The notes under the pieces are model-generated. The model saw only the letters and a program-made list of their open reading frames with translations, was not told the origin of the DNA and searched no databases. A stretch of DNA of 18,567 nucleotides from an uncultured Bacillaceae bacterium (GTDB taxonomy: Bacteria; Bacillota; Bacilli; Bacillales; Caldibacillaceae), in assembly GCA_937934645.1 (NCBI GenBank), contig CALGYZ010000030.1, positions 1-18,567 of the forward strand, in the 5' to 3' direction. Below are positions 1 to 7,161 of this stretch, piece after piece. Position 1 is the stretch's first letter. Each line of letters opens with the position of its first letter. A program made the translations under genes and the position numbers.

Positions 1-57
1 TATGTTAAAATATAAACTATGTTAAACAAATATACGCAAGAATAGAAAGGAAGAAAT

Positions 58-855
58 ATGAAGGTTCTTTTTATAGGCGATGTTGTTGGTGAACCAGGTC
101 GTAAAACGGTCAAAAAATATTTACCGGTATTAAAAGAGAAATACCATCCGATGGTAACAATTGTCAATGGAGAAAATGCAGCAGGGGGAAAAGGAATTAC
201 AAATAAAATCTACCGGCAGTTTTTGGAAGCCGGTGTACAAGTTGTTACTACCGGCAATCATGTTTGGGATAATAAGGATATTTTTGAATTTATTGATGAT
301 GCTAAATATATTATTCGGCCGGCTAATTTTCCCGACGGTGCGCCGGGAAAAGGAATTGTTTATATAAAAGTAAATTCTTTGGAAGTGGCGGTAATTAATC
401 TTCAGGGAAGGACATTTTTGCCAGCCATCGACTGCCCGTTCCGAAAAGCTGATCAACTAGTTGAGGAAGCAAAGAAAAGAACACCGATTATATTTGTTGA
501 TTTTCATGCGGAAGCAACCAGTGAAAAGCAGGCAATGGGCTGGTATTTGGACGGACGTGTAAGTGCAGTGGTGGGAACACATACACACGTGCAAACAGCA
601 GATAACCGGATTTTACCAAAAGGAACCGCATATATTACAGATGCCGGGATGACCGGTGTCTACGACAGCATTTTAGGTGTCGATAAAGAAGCGGTATTAC
701 GAAAATTTTTAACGAACTTGCCGACCAGATTTGAAGTTCCTAAAAAAGGCAGGATTCAATTGAGCGGTGTCCTGATTGAAATTAATAAAAACACGGGAAC
801 TGCCAGATCGATCGAGCGTGTGTTAATTAATGACGATCAGCGCATTTTTAATTAA
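58..855 (+). CDS. ymdB: YmdB metallophosphoesterase (cyclic-nucleotide phosphodiesterase)
   Basis: This 265-residue protein has the usual length for the YmdB/TIGR00282 family. These are cytosolic dinuclear-metal phosphodiesterases that hydrolyse 2',3'-cyclic and 3',5'-cyclic nucleotides; in B. subtilis YmdB steers cells between motility and biofilm fate. The full family ligand set is visible: D8 in FIGDVVG, E39-N40 in NGENAAGG, N67-H68 in TTGNHVWD, H150 in VDFHAE, and H175 and H177 in GTHTHVQTAD. A ribosome binding site (GAAAGGAAG) lies just before the ATG. In B. subtilis the gene follows rny (RNase Y), which would lie just outside the window. spoVS follows after about 160 bases with no clear terminator between. 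Family identity is secure; the preferred physiological substrate is not shown by sequence. Confidence 0.97.
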   Translation: MKVLFIGDVVGEPGRKTVKKYLPVLKEKYHPMVTIVNGENAAGGKGITNKIYRQFLEAGVQVVTTGNHVWDNKDIFEFIDDAKYIIRPANFPDGAPGKGIVYIKVNSLEVAVINLQGRTFLPAIDCPFRKADQLVEEAKKRTPIIFVDFHAEATSEKQAMGWYLDGRVSAVVGTHTHVQTADNRILPKGTAYITDAGMTGVYDSILGVDKEAVLRKFLTNLPTRFEVPKKGRIQLSGVLIEINKNTGTARSIERVLINDDQRIFN

Positions 856-906
856 GTACGGCAGTGGAAAATTAAAAAAATAAAAAAAGTAATGAAATTT
901 ATTTCT

Positions 907-938
907 GGTATGGAATAAGGGTTCGACTCCTTGAATAT
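907..938 (+). promoter_or_regulatory. possible sigma-H promoter of spoVS
   Basis: A TGGAATA element at 911-917 and a GAAT core at 933-936 are 15 bases apart. This resembles the sigma-H arrangement (AGGAnnn, about 14 bases, GAAT) seen upstream of genes such as spoVG. It sits about 85 bases before the spoVS ATG. B. subtilis spoVS is known to be sigma-H dependent, which supports the reading, but the -35 match is imperfect. Confidence 0.35.
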
Positions 939-1019
939 AGTAACAATGGAATGATTTTATACTTGCAGGGTCAGTCCATGAAAAAAATAAACCAGAGTAA
1001 TTCAAGGAGGAGCATAAGT

Positions 1020-1280
1020 ATGGAAATATTAAAAGTTTCAGCAAAATCGAACCCGAATTCTGTAGCAGGTGCACTTGCCGGAGTGTTGCGGGAACGCGGT
1101 GGTGCGGAAATCCAGGCAATCGGGGCAGGTGCACTAAATCAAGCCGTAAAGGCCGTTGCCATTGCACGAGGCTTTGTGGCTCCAAGCGGAGTAGATTTGA
1201 TTTGTATTCCTGCTTTCACTGACATTCAAATTGACGGAGAAGAAAGAACAGCGATCAAGCTAATCGTAGAACCCCGTTGA
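1020..1280 (+). CDS. spoVS: SpoVS, stage V sporulation protein S
   Basis: The product is 86 residues, the standard SpoVS length, and starts MEILKVSAKSNPNSVAGALA. SpoVS is a small Alba-like, probably nucleic-acid-binding protein; in B. subtilis its loss affects septation, coat assembly and the sporulation schedule. The start is set by a perfect ribosome binding site (AAGGAGG, 1004-1010) eight bases before the ATG at 1020. An in-frame ATG at 951 would add 23 residues foreign to the family and lacks a ribosome binding site. The conserved core (residues about 25-60, with GAGALNQAVKAVAIARGF) is intact. Its place after ymdB is conserved in Bacillaceae. A strong terminator follows at 1357-1388. Confidence 0.97.
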   Translation: MEILKVSAKSNPNSVAGALAGVLRERGGAEIQAIGAGALNQAVKAVAIARGFVAPSGVDLICIPAFTDIQIDGEERTAIKLIVEPR

Positions 1281-1356
1281 GTTTGAAAAAACTTATCTTC
1301 ATTTTTATTATGAAACCGGTATAACAGAATGCTTTTTTAATATTTTTATAATCTTT

Positions 1357-1388
1357 GGTCTGGTTGCTTGACAATCAGACTTTTTTTT
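1357..1388 (+). terminator. rho-independent terminator after spoVS
   Basis: The arms GTCTGGTTG (1358-1366) and CAATCAGAC (1372-1380) form a 9-bp stem with one G-U pair and a five-base loop. Eight T residues follow. It ends the ymdB-spoVS transcript. Confidence 0.9.
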
Positions 1389-1413
1389 GAGTATTTTGGT
1401 TGAAAGATCGTAT

Positions 1414-1442
1414 AAAAAAGAGCTGCATATTTGGCAGCTCTT
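1414..1442 (-). terminator. terminator of the two-component/PepSY operon
   Basis: GAGCTGC (1420-1426) and GCAGCTC (1434-1440) form a 7-bp stem, extendable by two A-T pairs. The stem is preceded on the plus strand by a run of A, so it reads as hairpin plus U-tract on the minus strand. It lies just past the stop of the 203-residue PepSY gene. Confidence 0.88.
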
Positions 1443-1455
1443 GATCATTCATATA

Positions 1456-2067
1456 TTAATCGTCAAGATGATCATCATCCATATCGTCTGTTTCCATTTC
1501 GAGAATTTTACCTGTAAAAGCATCAATGGTTAATTCATATTCTGTATGTCCGGTTATCAATTCTATTTCATAGACGGTTTTGCCGTCATCTTCATCCAGT
1601 TCAATTTCGTCCACTTTTGCACCCGTTTTATTTTCTGCTATTTTAATTGCTTCTTTCGTGCTAATCAATTCTTTGTTTTTACCGGCGGCAGTTTTTACGG
1701 ATTGTTTTTCAGTATGGGATTTTTCAACGGTTTTTCCACTTTTTTCGTTCTCATCATTATGAATGTCATCGATTTCCTCAACTAAAATATTACCGGTATC
1801 TGCATCAATCGTAATTTCGATTTCTTTCGTGTCTGTGTATAATTCTACATCATAATAAGTACCGGATTGGTTTTTTTCAACTTCAACTTCTTCAATTTGG
1901 CCCCCGTATTTGTCAAGGGCAATCTTTTTTGCTTCTTCAGCCGTGATTTGATTTGAAACAGCACTTCCAGCACTTTCATCGCCTTTATTATTCATTGCGC
2001 TGACCGCAAATGCCCCTCCCAAAATAAATCCTGTTGCTACAATACCTGTAATGAATTTTTTCTTCAT
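1456..2067 (-). CDS. secreted two-domain PepSY protein
   Basis: This 203-residue protein begins with a basic, hydrophobic segment ending in AFAVSA at about residue 24. It reads as a cleavable signal peptide or membrane anchor. Two PepSY domains follow, at about residues 40-98 and 136-195. Each has the pattern: an A-K-I-A helix, an acidic-flanked YYDVEL or VYEIEL strand, then a D-A-TG-I/K-L hairpin. A charged Lys/Glu linker separates them, and the C-terminus is strongly acidic. PepSY domains are known from peptidase propeptides and from extracytoplasmic modulators; the function here is unknown. An excellent GAGGAGG ribosome binding site precedes the ATG. It is the last gene of the minus-strand operon. 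It corresponds in context to one of the B. subtilis YkoI/YkoJ pair, but I cannot say which. Confidence 0.85.
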   Translation of the reverse strand: MKKKFITGIVATGFILGGAFAVSAMNNKGDESAGSAVSNQITAEEAKKIALDKYGGQIEEVEVEKNQSGTYYDVELYTDTKEIEITIDADTGNILVEEIDDIHNDENEKSGKTVEKSHTEKQSVKTAAGKNKELISTKEAIKIAENKTGAKVDEIELDEDDGKTVYEIELITGHTEYELTIDAFTGKILEMETDDMDDDHLDD

Positions 2068-2230
2068 GATTTTTCCTCCTCAATGTTTTGTTACTATTAA
2101 TGTACCGGATCAAGATGAGAAAAAAAGAAGAGAAAGATTAAAATTTGATGAGAAAACAGAAATAACTTCTTTAATTTTTTTCTTTTCCCGTTGCTGTACC
2201 GGATTTTTCTCTGTTCGGGAAATCACATTT

Positions 2231-2797
2231 TTAATCATCGCGTGTTACCGATATAATTTCACCTGTTATGGCATGGACTTGGATTTCCGCTTCATCTTCA
2301 CCGTTTTCTATTTCGACAATGTAATAGATACCGTGTTCATTTTCTTCCAGTTCAACATCGTCAACAGTGCCTGGCAAATAATTTTGAGCAATTTTCACAG
2401 CATCATCTTGTGTAATCCGGACAGACTTTTTCTCTTCGGCCTCTGATCCGGCATCTTGTTTTTCCGGATTTTCTTTATTTTCTTCCGTCTTTGTTTTATG
2501 ATGGACTTTTTCTTTTTTTTCCTTTAATTTTTCCACTTCCCGTACGGAACCGGTCTCTCGGTCGATTGTAATCCCGTAGACTCCTTCCTTCCGTTCGTTT
2601 TGAATGATGAATGCGTCGTCCGCCGCTTTAACAGCTAAAACTTTGCCTCCGTAAAGTTGTTTAACCAATTGTACGGCATCATCTTCCGTTAATGGATCAT
2701 CCGTGGAATCCGGTTTTAAAATATAGAAAATCCCGATCATACAAATGATAAAAAGAACAACCGATCCCAATAACGGGATTGATTTCCATTTTTTCAT
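2231..2797 (-). CDS. membrane-anchored two-domain PepSY protein
   Basis: The product is 188 residues from the chosen ATG at 2797 (MKKWKSIPLLG). The ATG follows a usable ribosome binding site (AAAGGCGGG). A further in-frame ATG at 2818 would add MIKAGIY and overlap that site, so it is less likely. One hydrophobic helix (about residues 8-27) anchors the protein, with the rest outside the cell. Two PepSY domains lie at about 37-90 and 128-185, joined by a very Lys/Glu-rich linker. It lies 74 bases after the kinase gene and about 160 bases before the second PepSY gene, with no strong terminator between, so co-transcription is likely. Domain family is clear by pattern. A role as accessory sensor or inhibitor for the neighbouring kinase is inference from context. 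Confidence 0.82.
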   Translation of the reverse strand: MKKWKSIPLLGSVVLFIICMIGIFYILKPDSTDDPLTEDDAVQLVKQLYGGKVLAVKAADDAFIIQNERKEGVYGITIDRETGSVREVEKLKEKKEKVHHKTKTEENKENPEKQDAGSEAEEKKSVRITQDDAVKIAQNYLPGTVDDVELEENEHGIYYIVEIENGEDEAEIQVHAITGEIISVTRDD

Positions 2798-2871
2798 ATA
2801 AATTCCCGCCTTTATCAAAGATTTTTATCAATTTTACTACAAAAAAATTAAAAACTAATGAGAAAAGAAAA

Positions 2872-4221
2872 TTAGCCGAGCGGAAGCCGGATCGATACAC
2901 TCGTGCCCAATCCGGGGGAACTGTCAATATCGATTGTGGCGGAAATGGCATTGGCAATTTCTTTCGCCAGGCTGAGTCCGAGTCCGGTTCCTCCGTATTT
3001 CCGGCTCCGAGCTTTATCCACCCGGTAAAAACGGTCGAAAATTTTGGGCAGTTCCTCTTTCGGAATACCAATGCCCCGGTCAATTACACTGATGATTGCT
3101 GTTTTCTTTTCTTTTTTTAAGGTGATTTTAATTTCTTCCTCACTGTACTTAATGGCATTTTCGATAATAATATACAGAAGTTGTTTTAACTTTTGTTCAT
3201 CGGAGGTAACTGTAATGTTGTCGTCGGAAATCAGCCGGATCTCCCGGTGGTAAGCCTGGCAGAATGATTTAACAATCCGTTCTAGTATTTCATTTAATTG
3301 AACAGGATGAAAGTTCACATTCCAACTTTCTTCCGGCCTTGCGAGCTGGAGCAACTGTTCCGTCATTTCCCGCATGCGCACTGCTTCAGAACGGATGGCA
3401 TCAACGGACTCATGAAAAACTTCCGGCTTGTCCAATCCGCGCCGTTTTAATAAACCCGCATAACTCTCAATGACCGTTAACGGTGTTTTCAGCTCATGAC
3501 TTGCATTGGCAATAAACTGCTCCTGTTTTTTAAAGTTTGTCTCCAACAAATCCATCATTTGATTAAATGTTTCCCCCATTTGGTACAGTTCGTCTTTTTC
3601 ACTGTTTCCGAGGGGGATTCGCTTGAATTGGTTGCTTTTCATAATATCTTTCATCGTTTTTGTTAATGTCTGGATCGGTGTAATAATTAATTTTGTCATT
3701 AACCGGCTCGATGCAACGACGGGCAGGGTGGCAATAAACGTTACGGCAAGCAGAATGGTCCGCAATGTTTCCGATTGATCATAGGCCGGCTGAATACTTT
3801 TTGTTATTTGCAAATTTACCAGATTGCCTTTTTTCCAAATCATCGGCACGGAATAGAAATAATAATGTTTATCTTCCACCGTGATTTCTTTTTTAATTTC
3901 CCTCGGATAAAATTGAATTTCCGTTTTCACAAGTTCTTGTTCGGAAGGAGATACGGATGAAGCAATATTTTTTCCGTCACTTCCCAAAATTTGTATTTTT
4001 CCGTCAGCGGGTACATATGCTCTTAATAATTCGTTCGTTGCGACCGATTCATTGGCTGAACCCATTCCGGTTACAATATTTTCAATTTCTTTTTCGGCTC
4101 CGGAAATTTCGGCGGAGACCATGATATTTTTAAATAAAAAATAGATCGTCGAATTAATGACAATTAATAAAATGATAAAAAGAACGGACGTATATAGATG
4201 GATCTTATTTTTAAGCTTCAT
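2872..4221 (-). CDS. sensor histidine kinase (YkoH-like)
   Basis: This 449-residue membrane kinase has one transmembrane helix at about residues 10-32. An extracytoplasmic sensing region of about 120 residues follows, then a second helix at about 155-177 and a HAMP linker. The dimerisation/phosphoacceptor domain has H242 in NASHELKTPL. The ATP-binding domain shows the N box (N355 in IIENAIKYS), G1 box (D381-RGIGIP), F box (FDRFYRVDKARSR) and G2 box (GGTGLGLSLAK). It would phosphorylate the regulator encoded just upstream. Its start overlaps the regulator stop by four bases, with an AAAGGAG ribosome binding site inside the upstream gene. Linkage to two PepSY genes resembles B. subtilis YkoH. 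The ligand is unknown. ArlS- or CssS-type kinases are alternatives on sequence alone. Confidence 0.93.
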   Translation of the reverse strand: MKLKNKIHLYTSVLFIILLIVINSTIYFLFKNIMVSAEISGAEKEIENIVTGMGSANESVATNELLRAYVPADGKIQILGSDGKNIASSVSPSEQELVKTEIQFYPREIKKEITVEDKHYYFYSVPMIWKKGNLVNLQITKSIQPAYDQSETLRTILLAVTFIATLPVVASSRLMTKLIITPIQTLTKTMKDIMKSNQFKRIPLGNSEKDELYQMGETFNQMMDLLETNFKKQEQFIANASHELKTPLTVIESYAGLLKRRGLDKPEVFHESVDAIRSEAVRMREMTEQLLQLARPEESWNVNFHPVQLNEILERIVKSFCQAYHREIRLISDDNITVTSDEQKLKQLLYIIIENAIKYSEEEIKITLKKEKKTAIISVIDRGIGIPKEELPKIFDRFYRVDKARSRKYGGTGLGLSLAKEIANAISATIDIDSSPGLGTSVSIRLPLG

Positions 4222-4919
4222 TTTGGCTCCTTTAACACATAACCGACACCCCGGACGGTATGGATCAACGGGTGTTCGTTTTCAGTATCAATTTTTTTTC
4301 GCAAATAACGGATGTAAACATCAACAACATTCGTATCGCCGTAAAAATCATAGCCCCACACTGTATTTAAAATTTGTTCCCGCTCAAGAACCCTTTCTTT
4401 ATTTTTCATTAAATAAAGTAATAAGTCATATTCTCTCGGTGTTAATTCAATTGACTTATTTCCCCGCATAACTTCCCTGGATTTCTCATTTAAGGTTAAG
4501 TTTCCGGCCTTTAAAATTTCGTCATCGCTGTCTTGTTTCCCTGTTTTTAAAGCAGCAAGACGCAGGTTGGCGCGGATTCTTGCGAGGAGTTCTTCCATTT
4601 CAAATGGTTTTGTTACATAGTCATTGGCCCCGAGATCAAGGCCGGAAACTTTATCGGAAACCGAACTTTTTGCTGTTAATAGTATGACCGGTGTAACCGG
4701 ATCGTTTGACCGGATTCTCCGCAGTATTTCAATTCCGCTTAAGCCGGGCAGCATGACGTCAAGCAAAATCAGACTCCAATTTTTGCTTTGATACTTTTCC
4801 CATGCTTCAAAGCCGTCAAACGCTTTTTCAACTGTATATCCTTCATATTTCAATTCTAACTCAAGGACCCGTGCGATTTTTTCCTCATCCTCTACAATTA
4901 AAATGTTTGTTCCGCTCAT
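4218..4919 (-). CDS. OmpR-family response regulator (YkoG-like)
   Basis: The product is 233 residues from the ATG at 4919, which is preceded by a strong AGGAGG ribosome binding site. Reading further upstream in frame adds sequence unlike any receiver domain. The receiver domain (residues 1-120) has the acidic pair E10-D11, phosphoacceptor D54 in LILLDVMLPG, T82 and K104 in YVTKPF. The winged-helix DNA-binding domain (about 135-230) shows LTPREYDLLLYLMKN and ends in the usual VRGVGYVL. It is the first gene of the minus-strand operon and feeds directly into the kinase gene. It is divergent from miaB across about 170 bases. It probably autoregulates and may control the PepSY genes, but no operator could be assigned. 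Family assignment is certain; the ykoG-like orthology is contextual. Confidence 0.95.
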   Translation of the reverse strand: MSGTNILIVEDEEKIARVLELELKYEGYTVEKAFDGFEAWEKYQSKNWSLILLDVMLPGLSGIEILRRIRSNDPVTPVILLTAKSSVSDKVSGLDLGANDYVTKPFEMEELLARIRANLRLAALKTGKQDSDDEILKAGNLTLNEKSREVMRGNKSIELTPREYDLLLYLMKNKERVLEREQILNTVWGYDFYGDTNVVDVYIRYLRKKIDTENEHPLIHTVRGVGYVLKEPK

Positions 4920-5005
4920 TGTTCTCCTCCTGATTTTGAATTCGAACCAATTTTTTATCTTTAACCGGATAAAATGGTCCATAAACCGGCAATATCTTTG
5001 AACAA

Positions 5006-5034
5006 TTGTTAGTTGCTTTCTTACAGTATATAAT
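5006..5034 (+). promoter_or_regulatory. sigma-A promoter of miaB-ricA
   Basis: TTGTTA (5006-5011) and a perfect TATAAT (5029-5034) are separated by 17 bases, about 60 bases before the miaB start. The -35 box overlaps a 10-bp palindrome, AACAATTGTT (5001-5010), in the divergent intergenic region. Confidence 0.65.
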
Positions 5035-5093
5035 GTTAAATTGAAAAGTGGTAGTTTCCAATTTCCTAATGATACCATTTTGAAAGGAGTATT

Positions 5094-6647
5094 ATGATGA
5101 ACGAACAACAACGAATACAAAGCCAACAAGTGAAACAAGGATCTCCGACGGACAAAAAATCCGCTTCCGGAGAGAAAGATTACAGCAAATATTTTGAAAG
5201 AGTTTATATGCCGCCTTCATTAAAGAAAGCCAGACGGCGGACAAAAGGACCGGTTAAATATTTCGATGATTTTCAAATTCCGGAAGAACTCCGCGGAATG
5301 GGAAATGGCCGCAAGTTTTATATCCGGACATACGGCTGCCAGATGAACGAACATGATACGGAAGTTATGGCCGGTATTTTTATGGAACTGGGTTATGAAC
5401 CGACGGACTCCACCGAAGAGGCTGACGTAATTTTACTGAACACATGTGCCATCCGAGAAAATGCGGAAAATAAAGTTTTTGGTGAAATCGGCCACTTAAA
5501 AGCATTAAAACAGGAAAAACCGGATCTTTTGCTCGGTGTTTGCGGCTGCATGGCACAATCAGAAGCGGTTGTTAATCGGATCTTGCAAAAATACCAGTAT
5601 GTGGATATGATTTTCGGTACGCATAATATTCACCGTCTGCCATATATTTTAAAAGAAGCATATATGTCCAAAGAAATGGTTGTGGAAGTCTGGTCTAAAG
5701 AAGGGGATATTGTAGAGAGCCTGCCAAAAGCCCGGCAAGGAAAAATTAAAGCCTGGGTGAATATCATGTACGGGTGTGACAAGTTCTGCACCTACTGTAT
5801 TGTCCCTTATACACGCGGAAAAGAAAGAAGCCGCCGTCCGGAAGATATCATTGAAGAGGTACGGAATTTAGCCGCTCAGGGATATCAGGAAGTCACATTG
5901 CTCGGTCAAAATGTCAATGCTTACGGAAAAGACTTCCAGGACATGGATTACCGCTTTGGTGATTTATTGGACGATCTCCGTAAAATTGATATTCCGCGCA
6001 TCCGTTTTACAACCAGCCATCCCCGCGACTTTGACGATCATTTAATCGAAGTGCTTGCAAAACGCGGCAATCTTGTTGAACATATTCATTTGCCTGTCCA
6101 ATCCGGTTCTTCCGAAATTTTAAAAATTATGGGACGGAAATACACCCGTGAAGAATATTTAGAACTTGTGCGGAAAATTAAGAAAGCTATCCCTGATGTA
6201 TCATTAACAACCGATATTATCGTAGGCTTTCCGAATGAAACGGAGGAACAATTTGAAGAAACCCTTTCACTGTACAAAGAAGTAGAGTTTGATTCGGCAT
6301 TCACATTTATTTATTCACCCCGGGAAGGTACGCCGGCGGCAAAAATGCAGGATAATGTTCCGATGGAAGTGAAAAAAGAACGGCTGCAACGCCTTAATGC
6401 CTTGGTGAATGAAATTTCTGCGAAAAAAATGAGGGAAATGGAAGGTAAAATTGTTGAAGTGTTAGTTGAAGGTGAGTCGAAAAACAATCCGGATGTATTG
6501 AGCGGTTATACAAGAAGAAATAAACTGGTCAATTTTGTAGGTCCGAAATCAGCGATCGGCAAAATGGTCAAGGTAAAAATTACAAAAGCGAAAACGTGGA
6601 CGTTGGACGGCGAAATGGTGGTTGATGAAAAAATTGAGGTGAAATAA
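5094..6647 (+). CDS. miaB: MiaB, tRNA-2-methylthio-N6-dimethylallyladenosine synthase
   Basis: This radical-SAM methylthiotransferase adds the methylthio group to i6A37 of tRNAs, the step after MiaA. The 517-residue length fits the Bacillus enzymes, which carry an extra N-terminal segment of about 65-70 residues; here it is basic and low in complexity. The N-terminal MTTase domain has the three conserved cluster cysteines C82 (YGCQMNEHD), C118 (NTCAIRENAENK) and C152 (GVCGCMAQ). The radical-SAM cluster motif is C228-x3-C232-x2-C235 in YGCDKFCTYCIVPYTRG. A C-terminal TRAM domain covers about 450-515. The ribosome binding site AAAGGAG precedes tandem ATG codons at 5094 and 5097, and either could be used. 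ricA starts three bases after the stop, so the two are probably translationally coupled. Confidence 0.98.
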   Translation: MMNEQQRIQSQQVKQGSPTDKKSASGEKDYSKYFERVYMPPSLKKARRRTKGPVKYFDDFQIPEELRGMGNGRKFYIRTYGCQMNEHDTEVMAGIFMELGYEPTDSTEEADVILLNTCAIRENAENKVFGEIGHLKALKQEKPDLLLGVCGCMAQSEAVVNRILQKYQYVDMIFGTHNIHRLPYILKEAYMSKEMVVEVWSKEGDIVESLPKARQGKIKAWVNIMYGCDKFCTYCIVPYTRGKERSRRPEDIIEEVRNLAAQGYQEVTLLGQNVNAYGKDFQDMDYRFGDLLDDLRKIDIPRIRFTTSHPRDFDDHLIEVLAKRGNLVEHIHLPVQSGSSEILKIMGRKYTREEYLELVRKIKKAIPDVSLTTDIIVGFPNETEEQFEETLSLYKEVEFDSAFTFIYSPREGTPAAKMQDNVPMEVKKERLQRLNALVNEISAKKMREMEGKIVEVLVEGESKNNPDVLSGYTRRNKLVNFVGPKSAIGKMVKVKITKAKTWTLDGEMVVDEKIEVK

Positions 6648-6650
6648 CCG

Positions 6651-7094
6651 ATGGAAAAATTCTCCAAAACGGAGATCATTGACAAAGCCCAGGAGCTCGC
6701 AAAAATGATCGCCCAGACCGAAGAAGTAGAATATTTTAAAAAGGCAGAGGAAAAAATAAATAATAATGAAAAAGTTCGCACCAAAATTGACCAAATCAAA
6801 TATTTGCAAAAACAGGCGGTTAACTTGCAAAACTATGGAAAAGTAAAAGCATTAAAACAAGTGGAAGAGAAAATCGCCGCTTTGGAGAAAGAAATTGATG
6901 AAATTCCTGTTGTACAGGAATTTAAAGATTCACAATATGTAGTGAATGACTTGTTGCAAATGGTTTCCAACACCATTGCCAATACGGTTACAGACGAAAT
7001 AATCAAATCGACTGAAGGAGATTTGTTGCAAGGGAAAACCGGGTCCCATCTGCGTTATGAAAAGAAAAGCCGGCAAGCAACAAGAGAAATATAA
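6651..7094 (+). CDS. ricA: RicA (YmcA), Com_YlbF-family developmental regulator
   Basis: The 147-residue, helical, Lys/Glu-rich protein matches YmcA in length and in the stretch with LQKQAVNLQNYGKVKALKQV, the IPVVQEFKDSQ segment and the NDLLQMV helix. In B. subtilis RicA, RicF (YlbF) and RicT (YaaT) form a complex that promotes Spo0A phosphorylation, competence and biofilm formation. It also acts with RNase Y in mRNA maturation. The gene sits directly after miaB as in B. subtilis. The oddity is that the protein contains no cysteine. From memory, B. subtilis RicA has a cysteine near its C-terminus that helps ligate a [4Fe-4S] cluster; here the tail is the basic KKSRQATREI. No frameshift that would restore a cysteine is evident. 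Confidence 0.95.
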   Translation: MEKFSKTEIIDKAQELAKMIAQTEEVEYFKKAEEKINNNEKVRTKIDQIKYLQKQAVNLQNYGKVKALKQVEEKIAALEKEIDEIPVVQEFKDSQYVVNDLLQMVSNTIANTVTDEIIKSTEGDLLQGKTGSHLRYEKKSRQATREI

Positions 7095-7105
7095 AAAGGA
7101 TTGGC

Positions 7106-7144
7106 AGGCTGTTTCAAGCATTTTTTGCTTGAAACAGCCTTTTT
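7106..7144 (+). terminator. strong terminator after ricA
   Basis: AGGCTGTTTCAAGC (7106-7119) pairs perfectly over 14 bp with 7127-7140 across a seven-base loop, followed by T residues. The T-run abuts the ribosome binding site of the next gene at 7145-7149. Confidence 0.93.
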
Positions 7145-7161
7145 AGGAGATTAATTTCATT

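Noticed and set aside
1..30. Direct repeat TATGTTAAA at 1-9 and 18-26
   Set aside because: Short, AT-rich and cut by the window edge; it cannot be interpreted.
951..1019. In-frame upstream ATG extending spoVS by 23 residues
   Set aside because: No ribosome binding site, and the extension is foreign to the 86-residue SpoVS family; the ATG at 1020 has a perfect AAGGAGG.
1456..2446. Plus-strand open frames opposite the PepSY genes and elsewhere antisense to known genes
   Set aside because: They lack ribosome binding sites and family-like composition and mirror genuine minus-strand genes.
2841..2875. Hairpin between the kinase and the first PepSY gene on the minus strand
   Set aside because: Only a 5-bp AT-rich stem (CTAAT/ATTAG) with an eleven-base loop; too weak to call a terminator, although the U-rich tail is suggestive.
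4975..5035. Minus-strand promoter for the response-regulator operon (TATACT and TTCAAA-like elements)
   Set aside because: No -35/-10 pair with acceptable spacing could be found, so no promoter is called although one must exist nearby.
4920..5138. In-frame N-terminal extension of the response regulator
   Set aside because: It would run through the divergent promoter region and into miaB; the receiver domain starts cleanly at the ATG at 4919 with AGGAGG upstream.
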